A DNA stretch of 64,000 nucleotides from Ceratothoa steindachneri (Eukaryota > Arthropoda > Malacostraca > Isopoda > Cymothoidae), in assembly GCA_963969495.1 (NCBI GenBank), contig OZ018335.1:90203588-90267587 (forward strand), given 5' to 3'. The notes beneath the pieces were generated by a model. The model was given only the letters and a program-made list of their open reading frames with translations, did no database searches and was not told the origin of the DNA. Positions within the stretch are counted from its first letter, which is position 1; each line of letters starts with the position of its first letter. This document shows positions 1-9,364 of the stretch, in pieces. The position numbers and the translations under genes were made by a program.

Positions 1-15
1 TAACCATCGACTTCC

Positions 16-600
16 GTGACGCAGGAATTTTTTTTTGCAGCAACAACTCTATGGAATCACATCGCAAGAATTATGGACAATCACAACACACCAACTATGG
101 TAAACACAGCCTTGAATATTTCCTTGCCTGAGTTTCCAGCTACCTCGCCTCACTCTTGGCTTACTCAAATAAAGCTACTCTTCTCCTTGGAGAAAGTAAC
201 ATGTGACACCTCAAAAACTCGAGCCACTGGCGCGGGCACTGCCAAACGCAATAATTGATGGAATTTCGCTTTTTCTCAAAGACCTCAATAACTTGCGATA
301 TCAAACTCTCAGAGCCGCCATTTTAGGATAGTTTGTTCCATTCATGGCTCAAAAATGGAACTTTTATCTCGTTAAACTCAGCAATTACATCTTTCAGTTG
401 AGGATCTCATAAGAAAATTGAAGGCCACATTAGGAGACAATTTGACCCCAGATTTTCTTCTGGAATCTTTCGTTGGCACCTTCTCTCACAACACTTGCGC
501 AAGCAGATGGAGTGAGCATTGGTGACCATTAAGGAAGAGCTCGCAAACAACACCACAACCATGATAATACTCATAAAGTGCCTAGTGTTCCCTCTTCATA
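16..600 (+). pseudogene. Ty3/Gypsy gag remnant
   Basis: An open stretch at 16-258 contains a segment reading ISLPEFPATSPHSWLTQI at about residues 35-52. This resembles the start of the gag core of arthropod Ty3/Gypsy elements, where a Leu-Pro-x-Phe motif is followed by a Pro and a W-(F/L)-x-Q-(I/L)-x-x-x-F motif. The reading frame then breaks. Further gag-like pieces continue to about 500 in shifted frames, for example LKATLGDNLTPDFLLESF. Gag would form the virus-like particle. The copy is dead: it has several stops and frameshifts and no zinc knuckle I can place. It lies on the same strand and in the right order before the RT remnant at 690-1010, so I treat both as one element. The family call is by eye. 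Confidence 0.5.
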
Positions 601-689
601 TTTTCATCATGTTGTGACTCGGGTGTCCCCGGTGGCCGAACGGCCATGGCGTTTATCCCCAAAAGGTATTAAACGTAATCAAAGATAGG

Positions 690-1010
690 TTTGAAAAATT
701 GTTATAAACGAAACAAGTTAGGCCCTGTAAATCTGCATATGCCTCACCAATTCATCTTGTAAATAAATCCGGCATCAGTTGTTGTGTTAACTGTGACTCC
801 TGCGAGTTAAACTATATCACGATTAGGGATAAAAAGCCACTACCTTTATTTAACTCACGAAATTCGCTCTTGGCATATGTTGATGATCTGTTCATCGCAA
901 GCTAAAACGAAGGTCAAAGTTGCAGCATTTTAAGCAACATTTTGCGAGGTTGAAATTGCATGGTTAAAAAATAAATAGAGCTGAGTGCACTTTTTCAACA
1001 AAATCAATTT
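690..1010 (+). pseudogene. Ty3/Gypsy reverse transcriptase remnant
   Basis: The stretch translates to a run resembling the Gypsy RT motif S-A-Y-A-S-P-(L/I)-H-(L/M)-V, then, after an apparent internal deletion, a YVDD catalytic box (876-887) followed by LFIAS. Downstream pieces resemble the usual L-K-x-x-F-x-x-L-x-x-H-G and A-x-C-x-F segments. RT copies the element's RNA into DNA. The part between the first motif and YVDD is much shorter than in an intact RT, so roughly the middle of the fingers and palm is missing. The frame also has stops after LFIAS. The homology ends where the T-rich repeated DNA begins near 1010. Confidence 0.6.
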
Positions 1011-1660
1011 TTTCTTTCAGAAATTGTTTTGTAACTCAGTATCACTCCACCTCCCTTCTACATATATCTATACTTTTTGGCTATTATTTACAAAACCTTT
1101 CTTTCTTTTGGCCAAAATTCTTTCTTCGCTAAGGAAATATTGCTTTTGTATAGAGAGTTTCACATTTAGATGTACAAGTTCAACCACTAAACGTTACGTA
1201 ATTTAGGGCGTAGTACAATTTTTCAATCATAACAACAATATTTGTATCGAATTTTGTCCTTTCCACATATATTGCGGTTCAATAAATTTTCTGCGAAACT
1301 TGTTCAAAGTTTCTTTTTTTCTCGGCAAAAATATTGCTCTAGGATACTAAATGATTTCAAACTGAACTGTATAAGCTTATTCAATCAAAATCACAAAATC
1401 TTTCTGATCTAGTATAATTTTTAAACCACTAGCAAGAGAGATTTGTATTGTATTTTTTTCCTTACACACATATTGCTGTCCAAAACATTTTCGTTTTAAT
1501 GTTCAAAAACTTTAATCTCCCTCCCACTCTACAATGTCTTTACATAGCACAAAAAATCCTTAATTATAAATGTTTTTACATTAAGGGGAATAAGAACAAC
1601 CACTAAAACTCAAATATTTTACGACTTAAATCCTTTGTAAAATATTACCCTACTACAAAA
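1000..1660. repeat. Degenerate ~210-bp tandem repeat, left block
   Basis: Related T-rich segments recur at about 200-215-bp spacing. One landmark runs from TTTGTATCGAATTTTGTCC through a CACATATATTGCGGT-like core, seen at about 1237 and again, more diverged, at about 1443. A second landmark, (T)TTCTTTCTTCGCTAAGGAAA-like followed by a 'tataggctcaaccacta'-like end, is seen near 1110. Copies differ by many substitutions and indels, so the period is approximate. The block sits inside the Gypsy coding region. Confidence 0.5.
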
Positions 1661-2200
1661 TAATGCTTAAAAAAGGAACGCAACTAGAACTGCGGATAGC
1701 ATTGGGATTGTTAATGAACGTTTTCTAATTCCGGAAAATGAACCAGGTACATGTAAAAGCGAGACTGAATTTGCAGTGTTGACTGGTATTTCACGCTCTT
1801 TAGTCAAAAGATTAATCAAGAAGATTTACATTTAAGAGGGAAAAAAGAGTGACCATTACAGAGTTTGTAATCTTAGGGAGAAGAAATGAGTAAACAGGTG
1901 CAAAATACTTTTAAGATTTCAATCAGATAAAAGAGTAGAAATATTTGGTTCGTTTATAAAAATAAAACACAGGAATGTTGAAAGGCTTAAAATCACAAAA
2001 GTATTGTCTTCTCTGGCAAAATCCCAAAATGGAAATTGAACCATTTTGACTCTTGTGAGAGAAAATTCACTTTTCTGAATCTGAAATGGTCACTTTGGCT
2101 ATCTCATCTAAAAATAAAATCACTAAATTCTATTATAACTCGTGGTGTGAAAATTGATGTAAACTACTACCTGAGTGCTACTTGAAATAGAAGAAAATAA
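1660..2200. other. AT-rich segment, possible transposase fragment
   Basis: This stretch separates two blocks of the ~210-bp repeat and does not share their landmarks. A short translated piece near 1775-1830 (AVLTGISRSLVKRLIKK) looks like a helix-turn-helix. The rest is full of stops, and I cannot place it in a family. Confidence 0.25.
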
Positions 2201-2800
2201 AAATAAATTTTATTTCTCAAAACTTTAATTTTCCCAAAATTCTCTCTTCGTTCAAATAATGTTTGTATAAATGGATTCACATTTATGTCTATAGGCTCAA
2301 TTACACTAAATCATACATACTTTACGGTATACTACCATATTTCAATCAATACAAAGATATATTTGTATCGAAATAACGTGTTTTTTTTATACAAATTGTG
2401 GTCAAGAAAATTTCATCATACATGGCGAATACTTTATTTTTCCCAAATATTTTTCTTCCTTCAGCAAAAATTGCTTTCGTATTAATGATCTAAATGGTGT
2501 GTATATTGGCTCATCCGCCAAATTTGCAAACTTTCCCTCTTTGTATCAAATTTAAACTATTAGAGGGAGAGATTTGTATCCGAATTTTGTTTTCTACACA
2601 AAATGCGGTCCGAAAAATCTTCACCATAATTCCCCAAATGTTTTTTTTTTATATTTTTTCATCTCAGTAAAAGATGTTTTCTCGTAAATAGCTTCAGATT
2701 GATGACTGTGTATAGGCTCAACCACTAACTCTTTCAGACTCTATGAAATAGTTGAATTTATCAAACATTACAGGAACAGATTTCGAACAAACTGAAATTT
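2200..2800. repeat. Degenerate ~210-bp tandem repeat, right block
   Basis: The landmarks of the left block recur here: 'cttcgttcaaa...tataggctcaa' at about 2240, 2450 and 2660, and 'tttgtatc...ttgtggtc/atgcggtc' at about 2360 and 2572. The spacing is 205-215 bp. Copies are diverged but clearly related to those at 1000-1660. Confidence 0.5.
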
Positions 2801-2944
2801 CATTATTATCATATAAATATTGCAAAATGCACTTTATCAGTTGAATCACTCCTTTTTCTTAAAGTTATAAAGTTACTTCTAAGATATAACTCTGCACGAG
2901 GATAGGATAAACCTTTTAAGGATACTCCTAACCACAAAACGTTG

Positions 2945-3088
2945 CAAGACGAAAGAGATTCCTGAATTTAGTCAATTTACTTCGTAGATTTATTGAAACT
3001 GTTGTCACCAATAATTCCTCTCAAGAGATTGTTAAAGAAGTCAAACAATCGTCGTCTAAAATTAATATTGCAATGGGATGATAGTAGT
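2945..3088 (+). pseudogene. Ty3/Gypsy RT connection-domain fragment
   Basis: The translation contains RFLNLVNLLRRFIETV, matching the well-known Gypsy motif (L-x-x-F-L-G-x-x-N-F-Y-R-R-F-I) that lies between RT and RNase H. It then runs to LQWD just before the Polinton arm. The expected next segment (an A-F-x-x-x-K-x-x-L-x-x-A-x-x-L helix) is found on the far side of the arm at about 9370. Fragments at 690-1010, 2945-3088 and 9365-11000 are therefore in order and on the same strand, as if one element had been split. Confidence 0.55.
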
Positions 3089-3289
3089 AGTATTGTAGGT
3101 GAAGGGTCGAGTGCACACAAACTCGGCCTCCTATTAGCGTATCCAGATATGTACACATGCACATGGACTCGCACTCAAGTCTTCTTACCCCCCCTACCCC
3201 ATACAATACTTTGGTCAGGGACCTTTTTTCAAAGGAATTAGAGTCTATACACACATACACATACATAATAAACTATTCCTTAGTGAGTT

Positions 3290-4150
3290 TTGGCTTGTGT
3301 TTGCTGCAATACACAGGTTAAAACAGGAAAACTTTCCCTATGTTGATCGTTTGGTGAAGTACTACGGTGTAGAACAATTAAAGTGTGAGGTGGAGTCCAA
3401 CCCTAACAGTCTATTTCCAAGTATCAATTTCGGTATTTACTGGAAAAGTGAGGAAGAGTTCATTCCTACACGATTTAAAAATGTGCTGTACAAACTTGAA
3501 GACAAGTTTCATCAAAGTTTTCGTCAAATGAAATGCTTATAGAATGCGGTTGATGTTTATTATCTAGCATTCAACGATGGACTTGATGAATGGCGAAAAC
3601 TTCAACCTACCATCACAGAAGTTGTGTATATAAAAAAATATCTCGTTTGATGAGGTCCACTGTTTTATAAACAAGAGGGGGAACAGTATGGAACTTGTGA
3701 AAGAATTTGTCCAGAGGGATCCTTAGGACTACGTCACAATTACGTGTAAAGAAAATTTAATAGAAAATCTATTTATCAACCAGTTTCACCATGAAAGTCC
3801 AGAGGGTGGAGTGTCACCAGCCTGCGTCATCAAGACTTGCAAGAAGAAAGTTTAAGTTTACCCAACCTAGAAATAATATTTTAGCACAGAACAATTCTTT
3901 AACAAATATGTTTATTGCAATACTGGATCATATAAAAAACCTTCTGATATTAATTTTAAAAAATATAAGGTTGGATTAAAAATAAAGATTTATCCTTTTT
4001 ATCCGTTACACATCGAATACCGATTTCCTGATTCGATTAATCCAGCTCTTTTGATTCAGAGAATCAGTAAATGTGTACAAAGTAATAAGGTTGCGAACAT
4101 ACATGAAGTTGTAATTGAAATTATGTATTTTAATCTAGATCTAAAATAAA
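3290..4150 (+). pseudogene. Unidentified Polinton-region gene(s), left copy
   Basis: An open stretch (3297-3542) begins AIHRLKQENFPYVDRLVKYY. Coding-like text continues, with stops, to about 3840 and again at about 3980-4150 (for example KIYPFYPLHIEYRFPDS). I do not recognise the product. The piece at 3980-4150 looks like the end of a structural or replication protein, but this is a guess. Compared with the copy at 8250-9150 it lacks about 11 codons after FKNVLY. It lies between the element end and the integrase and reads in the same direction as the integrase. Confidence 0.45.
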
Positions 4151-4226
4151 ATTAGATTGGAAGATAAGATGTCTTTTCATTGAATAGTTATATAAGAGTG
4201 TAAGCTAGTCAGATATTCAGTTAGAA

Positions 4227-5265
4227 ATGAACCGTCGATTGTTACGCTTATATACATCCCCGAGTCTACCAACATCCTCTGGTGGGGTAAATCGACTATA
4301 TCGACTTGTAAAAAAGATCGCTAAAAGATCTGATGTGGAAAGCTTTCTCTCAGGTTTGGATTGCTATACATTACACAAACCCGTTCGAAAAAGATTCAAT
4401 ACTAAACACGTAAAAGCGCAAGGCTCCAACGAGATTTGGCAACTAGATTTAACTGTGATGTCCAAATATGAAAGTTTTAATTATGGTGTACGCTACATAC
4501 TATTTGTAATTGACGTGTATTCTAGATATCTCTAGTTAATTCCTTTAAAGCAGAAGACGGACCAGGTAGTTTCAAATGCTGTAAGAAATCTCATGGAAGA
4601 ATCCGGATGGATTCCAGGTTATATATGTATGTTCTGACGATGGAGGACAATTTAAAGGAAATAAGATGAAACGTTTATTAAGCGAATTTAATAGCGACAT
4701 TTATCATGTTCACTCTTTCAACAAAGCTAGTCTTGTACAGCGTGTACAAAGAACAATAAAAGAAAGACTTTTCAGGTACTTTACTGTTAATAATACATCG
4801 ACGTATTAGATGATTTTGCAAAGGGTTATAATAATTCTAGACATCAAATGATCGGAAACACACCGTTCAGAGTTGTACACAATGTTGCTATACCGAAGCA
4901 GAGACTGGAAGGTAAATAAAGAGGTTGCTATATAAGATCGGTGATTATGTTGGAATCTCTCGCGTTTCCAGTAAATTTAAAATAGGGTACGAAATAGGCT
5001 GGACTGAGGAAATCTACAAGATATATAAAATTTCGAATGTATTAGCCCTGTATTATATTAAAGATTTAAATGGAGAACATATTGAAGGTGGGGTTTATGA
5101 GAAGAACTATAGAAGGTAAAATATGACTCCCGTAAGAAATATGTAGTGGAGAGGATAGTTAAAGCGAAAGGGCATGGAAAAAACAAGCTATATTTAGTAA
5201 AATAGAGAGGGTACCCAGAATCATTTAACTCATATATCAAGGCATGTGATATCATTCCAAAATCT
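4227..5265 (+). pseudogene. Polinton integrase with chromodomain, left copy
   Basis: ATG at 4227 opens a 102-residue segment with the N-terminal region and the start of the rve (DDE) core; the first catalytic Asp lies in WQLDLTVM. A stop follows SRYL. After a frameshift the core resumes at SDDGGQF (second Asp). The expected catalytic Glu in the V-E-R-F-N-R-T motif reads as Gln (codon 4738-4740), so the triad is D-D-Q. An SH3-like C-terminal domain follows (4925-5119, ending GGVYEKNYRR), then a chromodomain-like segment (YVVERIVKAKG ... YLVK, stop, RGYPESFNS) to about 5265. This domain order is typical of Polinton integrases, which insert the element. The copy is inactive. Confidence 0.8.
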
Positions 5266-5328
5266 TGAGCAAATACATTCATAAAATTAGATAAAGGTTG
5301 GAGATGTGGAAGGTTTTATATGTGTGAA

Positions 5329-5702
5329 GATGGAGCCAGAGAGTTTTTATGTCACCCTTCCTTCCTCATCTCCCCTGGATGTTTCCTCTTAAAATACCAT
5401 GTCTGACTATAGAATAAAGTTGCAAAAATCCATAATAACAAATCATAGGCAGTATGAAGTAGGTCTTTGTGAGTTTCAATTCACAGGGCATATCTATAAT
5501 GTTACTAAGTCTACACACGCATTTACAGTCTATCGGGAAAAGGTGGAAGTAAATAACTACGCATCAAATACTATATTGGCAAGAGGAAAGGTAACAAAAA
5601 TAAAATAAATTGACTATGTTTATGATGAGATATGGATAGACGCTGGATAATACAAAATTGAAAAAGCACTCATAGAGAAAATGAATCTGAAAATTAAACA
5701 GA
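5329..5702 (+). pseudogene. N-terminal part of Polinton virion-type protein, left copy
   Basis: It begins with a FYVTLPSSSPLDVSS-like segment, a stop, then MSDYRIKLQKSI and YEVGLCEFQF. A conserved Polinton protein starts with an F-Y-(V/L)-T-L-P-S-N segment and then has a W-E-V-G-L motif. I recall it as a structural protein of uncertain role. Here only the first half is present; the arm ends at about 5702, so the gene is cut by the inverted-repeat boundary. The right-arm copy continues into the centre at 6190-6710. Confidence 0.55.
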
Positions 5703-6710
5703 AATTATTACCTTGTTAGATGAAAAGCATTCATTTTACACGTATAATATTTACAACCGTTGATATCTTTATGAGAACATCTATGAAATATCTGATGGTT
5801 TATATTATAAGTTAAAAAAACATCCCCATCCCCTTCATCATCTATTTTCAACTTTCTTCTATTCTTCAACTTCTTATTCATCCATTTTTGCTTATTTATT
5901 ACACCTATTTTTTCTAATTTCCTCTCATTATCCCTCTCAGATTTGAACTTTCTTCTAATAAACTGTCTAGTATCTTTAGTGATATTATTTTTTACCCTTC
6001 CCAGCTGGTCTCTCAGAGCGTTCTTCACACTCTTTCCATGCACAATATCCTGAACAGTATCGAAACCGGCTGAAATAGCCTTCTTTCTTAGATAACGAGC
6101 ACCACTCTTTAGATATAGTGCTGCATTTTTGAATAGGGAAGAGAAGAGGGATCCAAGACCATGTCTCCCCTGGGCTCTTAACCCTTTTAAACACGCATAG
6201 TCCGTTGAACATTTTTAATTATTGTTAAATGTTTAGTCTTAATGTGTAGTTTTATCATCAAATGACCAACAAGGAATGGAAATTTTTCCCCTTCAACCGT
6301 TCTTATATAAATATGAATTGATCTCAATTCCCCAGAGCTTAGATTCAGATTTTCAAAAGTTATACTGAATGAACCATCATTGAAAGAAAGATGAATAATT
6401 CTCATCAGACTCGACTGTGTCGCGCCTACTAATTGGTAGTCTACAAGGTTAGAGTAAATGTAACATGATCTCGGATGAGATATAAGAGCAGTACAATCTA
6501 TATTGAACGCTATACAATGATTCAATTTTGGGATATCATCTCTGATAGATCTTTTCATTATAGTGAAAAATTCTTTTGACAGATGAAAAAATAGATTTTA
6601 TTTCCTTTTCACATTGAGCAATGAATCTGAAGTGAGCATTAACATAAAATCAGTAGACGTTTTTCGTTGCTTTTTGTCAGATTCGAACATTAAATCTTGA
6701 GATGATAATT
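5703..6710. other. Unique centre of the foldback element
   Basis: This kilobase has no inverted partner. It holds the PX-like gene and the C-terminal half of the virion-type gene, both on the minus strand and continuous with the right arm. The right arm plus centre therefore looks like the original gene order, and the left arm like the added copy. Confidence 0.8.
5708..6170 (-). pseudogene. Polinton PX-like small virion protein
   Basis: Reading leftward, the start has RHGLGSLFSSLFKNA, followed after a frame change by MHGKSVKNALRDQLGR (5985-6043) and a long Lys/Arg-rich tail. A Gly-rich G-x-G-x-G-S-L-F motif, an amphipathic helix and then a basic segment are typical of the small Polinton protein called PX. 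That protein is often compared with adenoviral minor core proteins. I infer a virion role from the family and not from direct evidence. The C-terminal end (HKDINGCKYYTCKMNAF) has no counterpart I recall. It is present once, in the unique centre, directly after the virion-type gene. Confidence 0.6.
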
Positions 6711-7084
6711 ACTGTTTAATTTTCAGATTCATTTTCTCTATGAGTGCTTTTTCAATTTTGTATTATCCAGCGTCTATCCATATCTCATCATAAACATAGT
6801 CAATTTATTTTATTTTTGTTACCTTTCCTCTTGCCAATATAGTATTTGATGCGTAGTTATTTACTTCCACCTTTTCCCGATAGACTGTAAATGCGTGTGT
6901 AGACTTAGTAACATTATAGATATGCCCTGTGAATTGAAACTCACAAAGACCTACTTCATACTGCCTATGATTTGTTATTATGGATTTTTGCAACTCTATT
7001 CTATAGTCAGACATGGTATTTTAAGAGGAAACATCCAGGGGAGATGAGGAAGGAAGGGTGACATAAAAACTCTCTGGCTCCATC
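6190..7084 (-). pseudogene. Polinton virion-type protein, right copy with C-terminal half
   Basis: The N-terminal half (7084-6805) mirrors the left copy, with MSDYRIELQKSI at 7014. After stops the gene continues to an open segment (6558-6187) with YIYSNLVDYQLVGATQ, LMRIIHLSF and, near the end, FPFLVGHLMIKLH. Those C-terminal motifs match the Y-(V/I)-Y-(S/C)-(D/N)-(L/V)-V ... L-L-R-(I/V)-V ... P-F-x-x-G-K pattern of the same Polinton protein. The whole gene would encode roughly 290 residues. It has at least three in-frame stops. The boundary of the inverted repeat (about 6711) falls in the middle of it. Confidence 0.6.
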
Positions 7085-7144
7085 TTCACACATATAAAAC
7101 CTTCCACATCTCCAACCTTTATCTAATTTTATGAATGTATTTGC

Positions 7145-8186
7145 TCAAGATTTTGGAATGATATCACATGCCTTGATATATGAGTTAAATGATTCTGGGT
7201 ACCCTCTCTATTTTACTAAATATAGCTTGTTTTTTCCATGCCCTTTCGCTTTAACTATCCTCTCCACTACATATTTCTTACGGGAGTCATATTTTACCTT
7301 CTATAGTTCTTCTCATAAACCCCACCTTCAATATGTTCTCCATTTAAATCTTTAATATAATACAGGGCTAATACATTCGAAATTTTATATATCTTGTAGA
7401 TTTCCTCAGTCCAGCCTATTTCGTACCCTATTTTAAATTTACTGGAAACGCGAGAGATTCCAACATAATCACCGATCTTATATAGCAACCTCTTTATTTA
7501 CCTTCCAGTCTCTGCTTCGGTATAGCAACATTGTGTACAACTCTGAACGGTGTGTTTCCGATCATTTGATGTCTAGAATTATTATAACCCTTTGCAAAAT
7601 CATCTAATACGTCGATGTATTATTAACAGTAAAGTACCTGAAAAGTCTTTCTTTTATTGTTCTTTGTACACGCTGTACAAGACTAGCTTTGTTGAAAGAG
7701 TGAACATGATAAATGTCGCTATTAAATTCGCTTAATAAACGTTTCATCTTATTTCCTTTAAATTGTCCTCCATCGTCAGAACATACATATATAACCTGGA
7801 ATCCATCCGGATTCTTCCATGAGATTTCTTACAGCATTTGAAACTACCTGGTCCGTCTTCTGCTTTAAAGGAATTAACTAGAGATATCTAGAATACACGT
7901 CAATTACAAATAGTATGTAGCGTACACCATAATTAAAACTTTCATATTTGGACATCACAGTTAAATCTAGTTGCCAAATCTCGTTGGAGCCTTGCGCTTT
8001 TACGTGTTTAGTATTGAATCTTTTTCGAACGGGTTTGTGTAATGTATAGCAATCCAAACCTGAGAGAAAGCTTTCCACATCAGATCTTTTAGCGATCTTT
8101 TTTACAAATTGATATAGTCGATTTACCCCACCAGAGGATGTTGGTAGACTCGGGGATGTATATAAGCGTAACAATCGACGGTTCAT
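7145..8186 (-). pseudogene. Polinton integrase with chromodomain, right copy
   Basis: This is the mirror of 4227-5265. It starts at 8186, the SH3-like part is at 7488-7294 and the chromodomain-like end lies near 7290-7145. It differs from the left copy in the first 102 residues only at RL versus QF around residue 27. The stop after SRYL, the frameshift and the Glu-to-Gln change (CTG at 7673-7675 on the + strand) are identical in both copies. The enzyme would join element ends to target DNA; this copy cannot. Confidence 0.8.
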
Positions 8187-8249
8187 TTCTAACTGAATAT
8201 CTGACTAGCTTACACTCTTATATAACTATTCAATGAAAAGACATCTTAT

Positions 8250-9150
8250 CTTCCAATCTAATTTTATTTTAGATCTAGATTAAAATACATAATTTCAATT
8301 ACAACTTCATGGATGTTCGCAACCTTATTACTTTGTACACATTTACTGATTCTCTGAATCAAAAGAGCTGGATTAATCGAATCAGGAAATCGGTATTCGA
8401 TGTGTAACGGATAAAAAGGATAAATCTTTATTTTTAATTTAACCTTATATTTTTAAAATTAATATCAGAAGGTTTTTTATATGATCCAGTATTGCAATAA
8501 ACATATTTGTTAAAGAATTGTTCTGTGCTAAAATATTATTTCTAGGTTGGGTAAACTTAAACTTTCTTCTTGCAAGTCTCGATGACGCAGGCTGGTGACA
8601 CTCCACCCTCTAGACTTTCATGGTGAAACTGGTTGATAAATAGATTTTCTATTAAATTTTCTTTACACGTAATTGTAACGTAGTCCTAAGGATCCCTCGG
8701 GACAAATTCTTTCACAAGTTCCATACTGTTTCCCCTCCTGTTGATAAAACAGTGGAACTCATCAAACGAGATATTTTTATATATATGCACAACTTCTGTG
8801 ATGGTAGGTTGAAGTTTTCGCCATTCATCAAGTTCATCGTTGAATGCAAGTTAACATACATCAACCGCATTCTATAAGCATTTCATTTGACGAAAACTTT
8901 GATGAAACTTGTCTTCAAGTTTTAGAAAAGGGTTGACTTCATACCCATTGTAGAGCACATTTTTAAATCGTGTAGGAATAACCTCTTCCTCCCTTTTCCA
9001 GTAAATACCGAAATGGATACTTGGAAATAGACTGTTATGGTTGGACTCCACCTCACACTTTAATTGCTTTACACCGTAGTACTTCACCAAACGATCAACA
9101 TAGGGAAAGTTTTCCTGTTTTAACCTGTGTATTGCAGCACACACAAGCAA
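8250..9150 (-). pseudogene. Unidentified Polinton-region gene(s), right copy
   Basis: An open stretch at 9150-8872 begins MLVCAAIHRLKQEN and ends QSFRQMKCL. Coding-like text with stops continues to about 8560 (including SPACVIETCKKK) and again at about 8450-8250. This copy keeps the 11 codons NGYEVNPFLK-x missing on the left. I do not recognise the product. It sits between the element end and the integrase and is transcribed the same way. Confidence 0.45.
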
Positions 9151-9364
9151 AAACTCATCCTCACTAAGGAATAGTTTATTGTGTATGTGTATGTGTGTGT
9201 ATAGACTCTAATTCCTTCGAAAAAAGGTCCCTGACCAAAGTATTGTATGGGGTAGGGGGGGGGTAAGGAGACTTGAGTGTAAGTCCATGTGCATGTGTAC
9301 GTTTTTGGATAAGCTAATAGGAGGCCGAGTTTGAGTGCACTCGACCCTTCACCTACAATACTAC

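Larger units (their letters stand above)
3087..5702 (+). repeat. Left arm of 2.6-kb inverted repeat
   Basis: This is the reverse complement of 6711-9364 with only scattered differences. The 102-residue integrase segment differs at two residues, and the 69-residue segment at 5399-5608 at one. A main length difference is a ~33-bp deletion near 3489, where the right arm has 11 extra codons. Stop codons inside the integrase are shared by both arms. Confidence 0.95.
3089..9362 (-). mobile_element. Foldback Polinton/Maverick derivative
   Basis: Two near-identical inverted arms (about 3087-5702 and 6711-9364) flank a unique centre of about 1 kb. Both outer ends read AGTATTGTAGGTG inward, in keeping with Polinton ends that start with AG. 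Inside are a Polinton-type retroviral-like integrase with chromodomain, present in both arms, and two virion-type genes reading leftward through the right arm and centre. A full Polinton is 15-20 kb. DNA polymerase B, packaging ATPase, protease and major capsid genes are absent here, so this is a deletion derivative that kept both ends. All genes are broken. It sits inside Gypsy pol. I could not find a clear 6-bp target duplication. The unit is described on the minus strand because the unique genes read that way. Confidence 0.75.
6711..9364 (-). repeat. Right arm of 2.6-kb inverted repeat
   Basis: Partner of 3087-5702. It is about 38 bp longer, mainly because of the 33-bp segment missing from the left arm. 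The two copies share inactivating changes, so the duplication came after inactivation, or the arms have been homogenised since. Confidence 0.95.

Noticed and set aside
3087..9364. Simple sequencing chimera as the full explanation of the palindrome
   Set aside because: The arms differ by point changes and a 33-bp indel, and both ends match as element termini. An artefact would give identical arms. It is not excluded until reads are checked.
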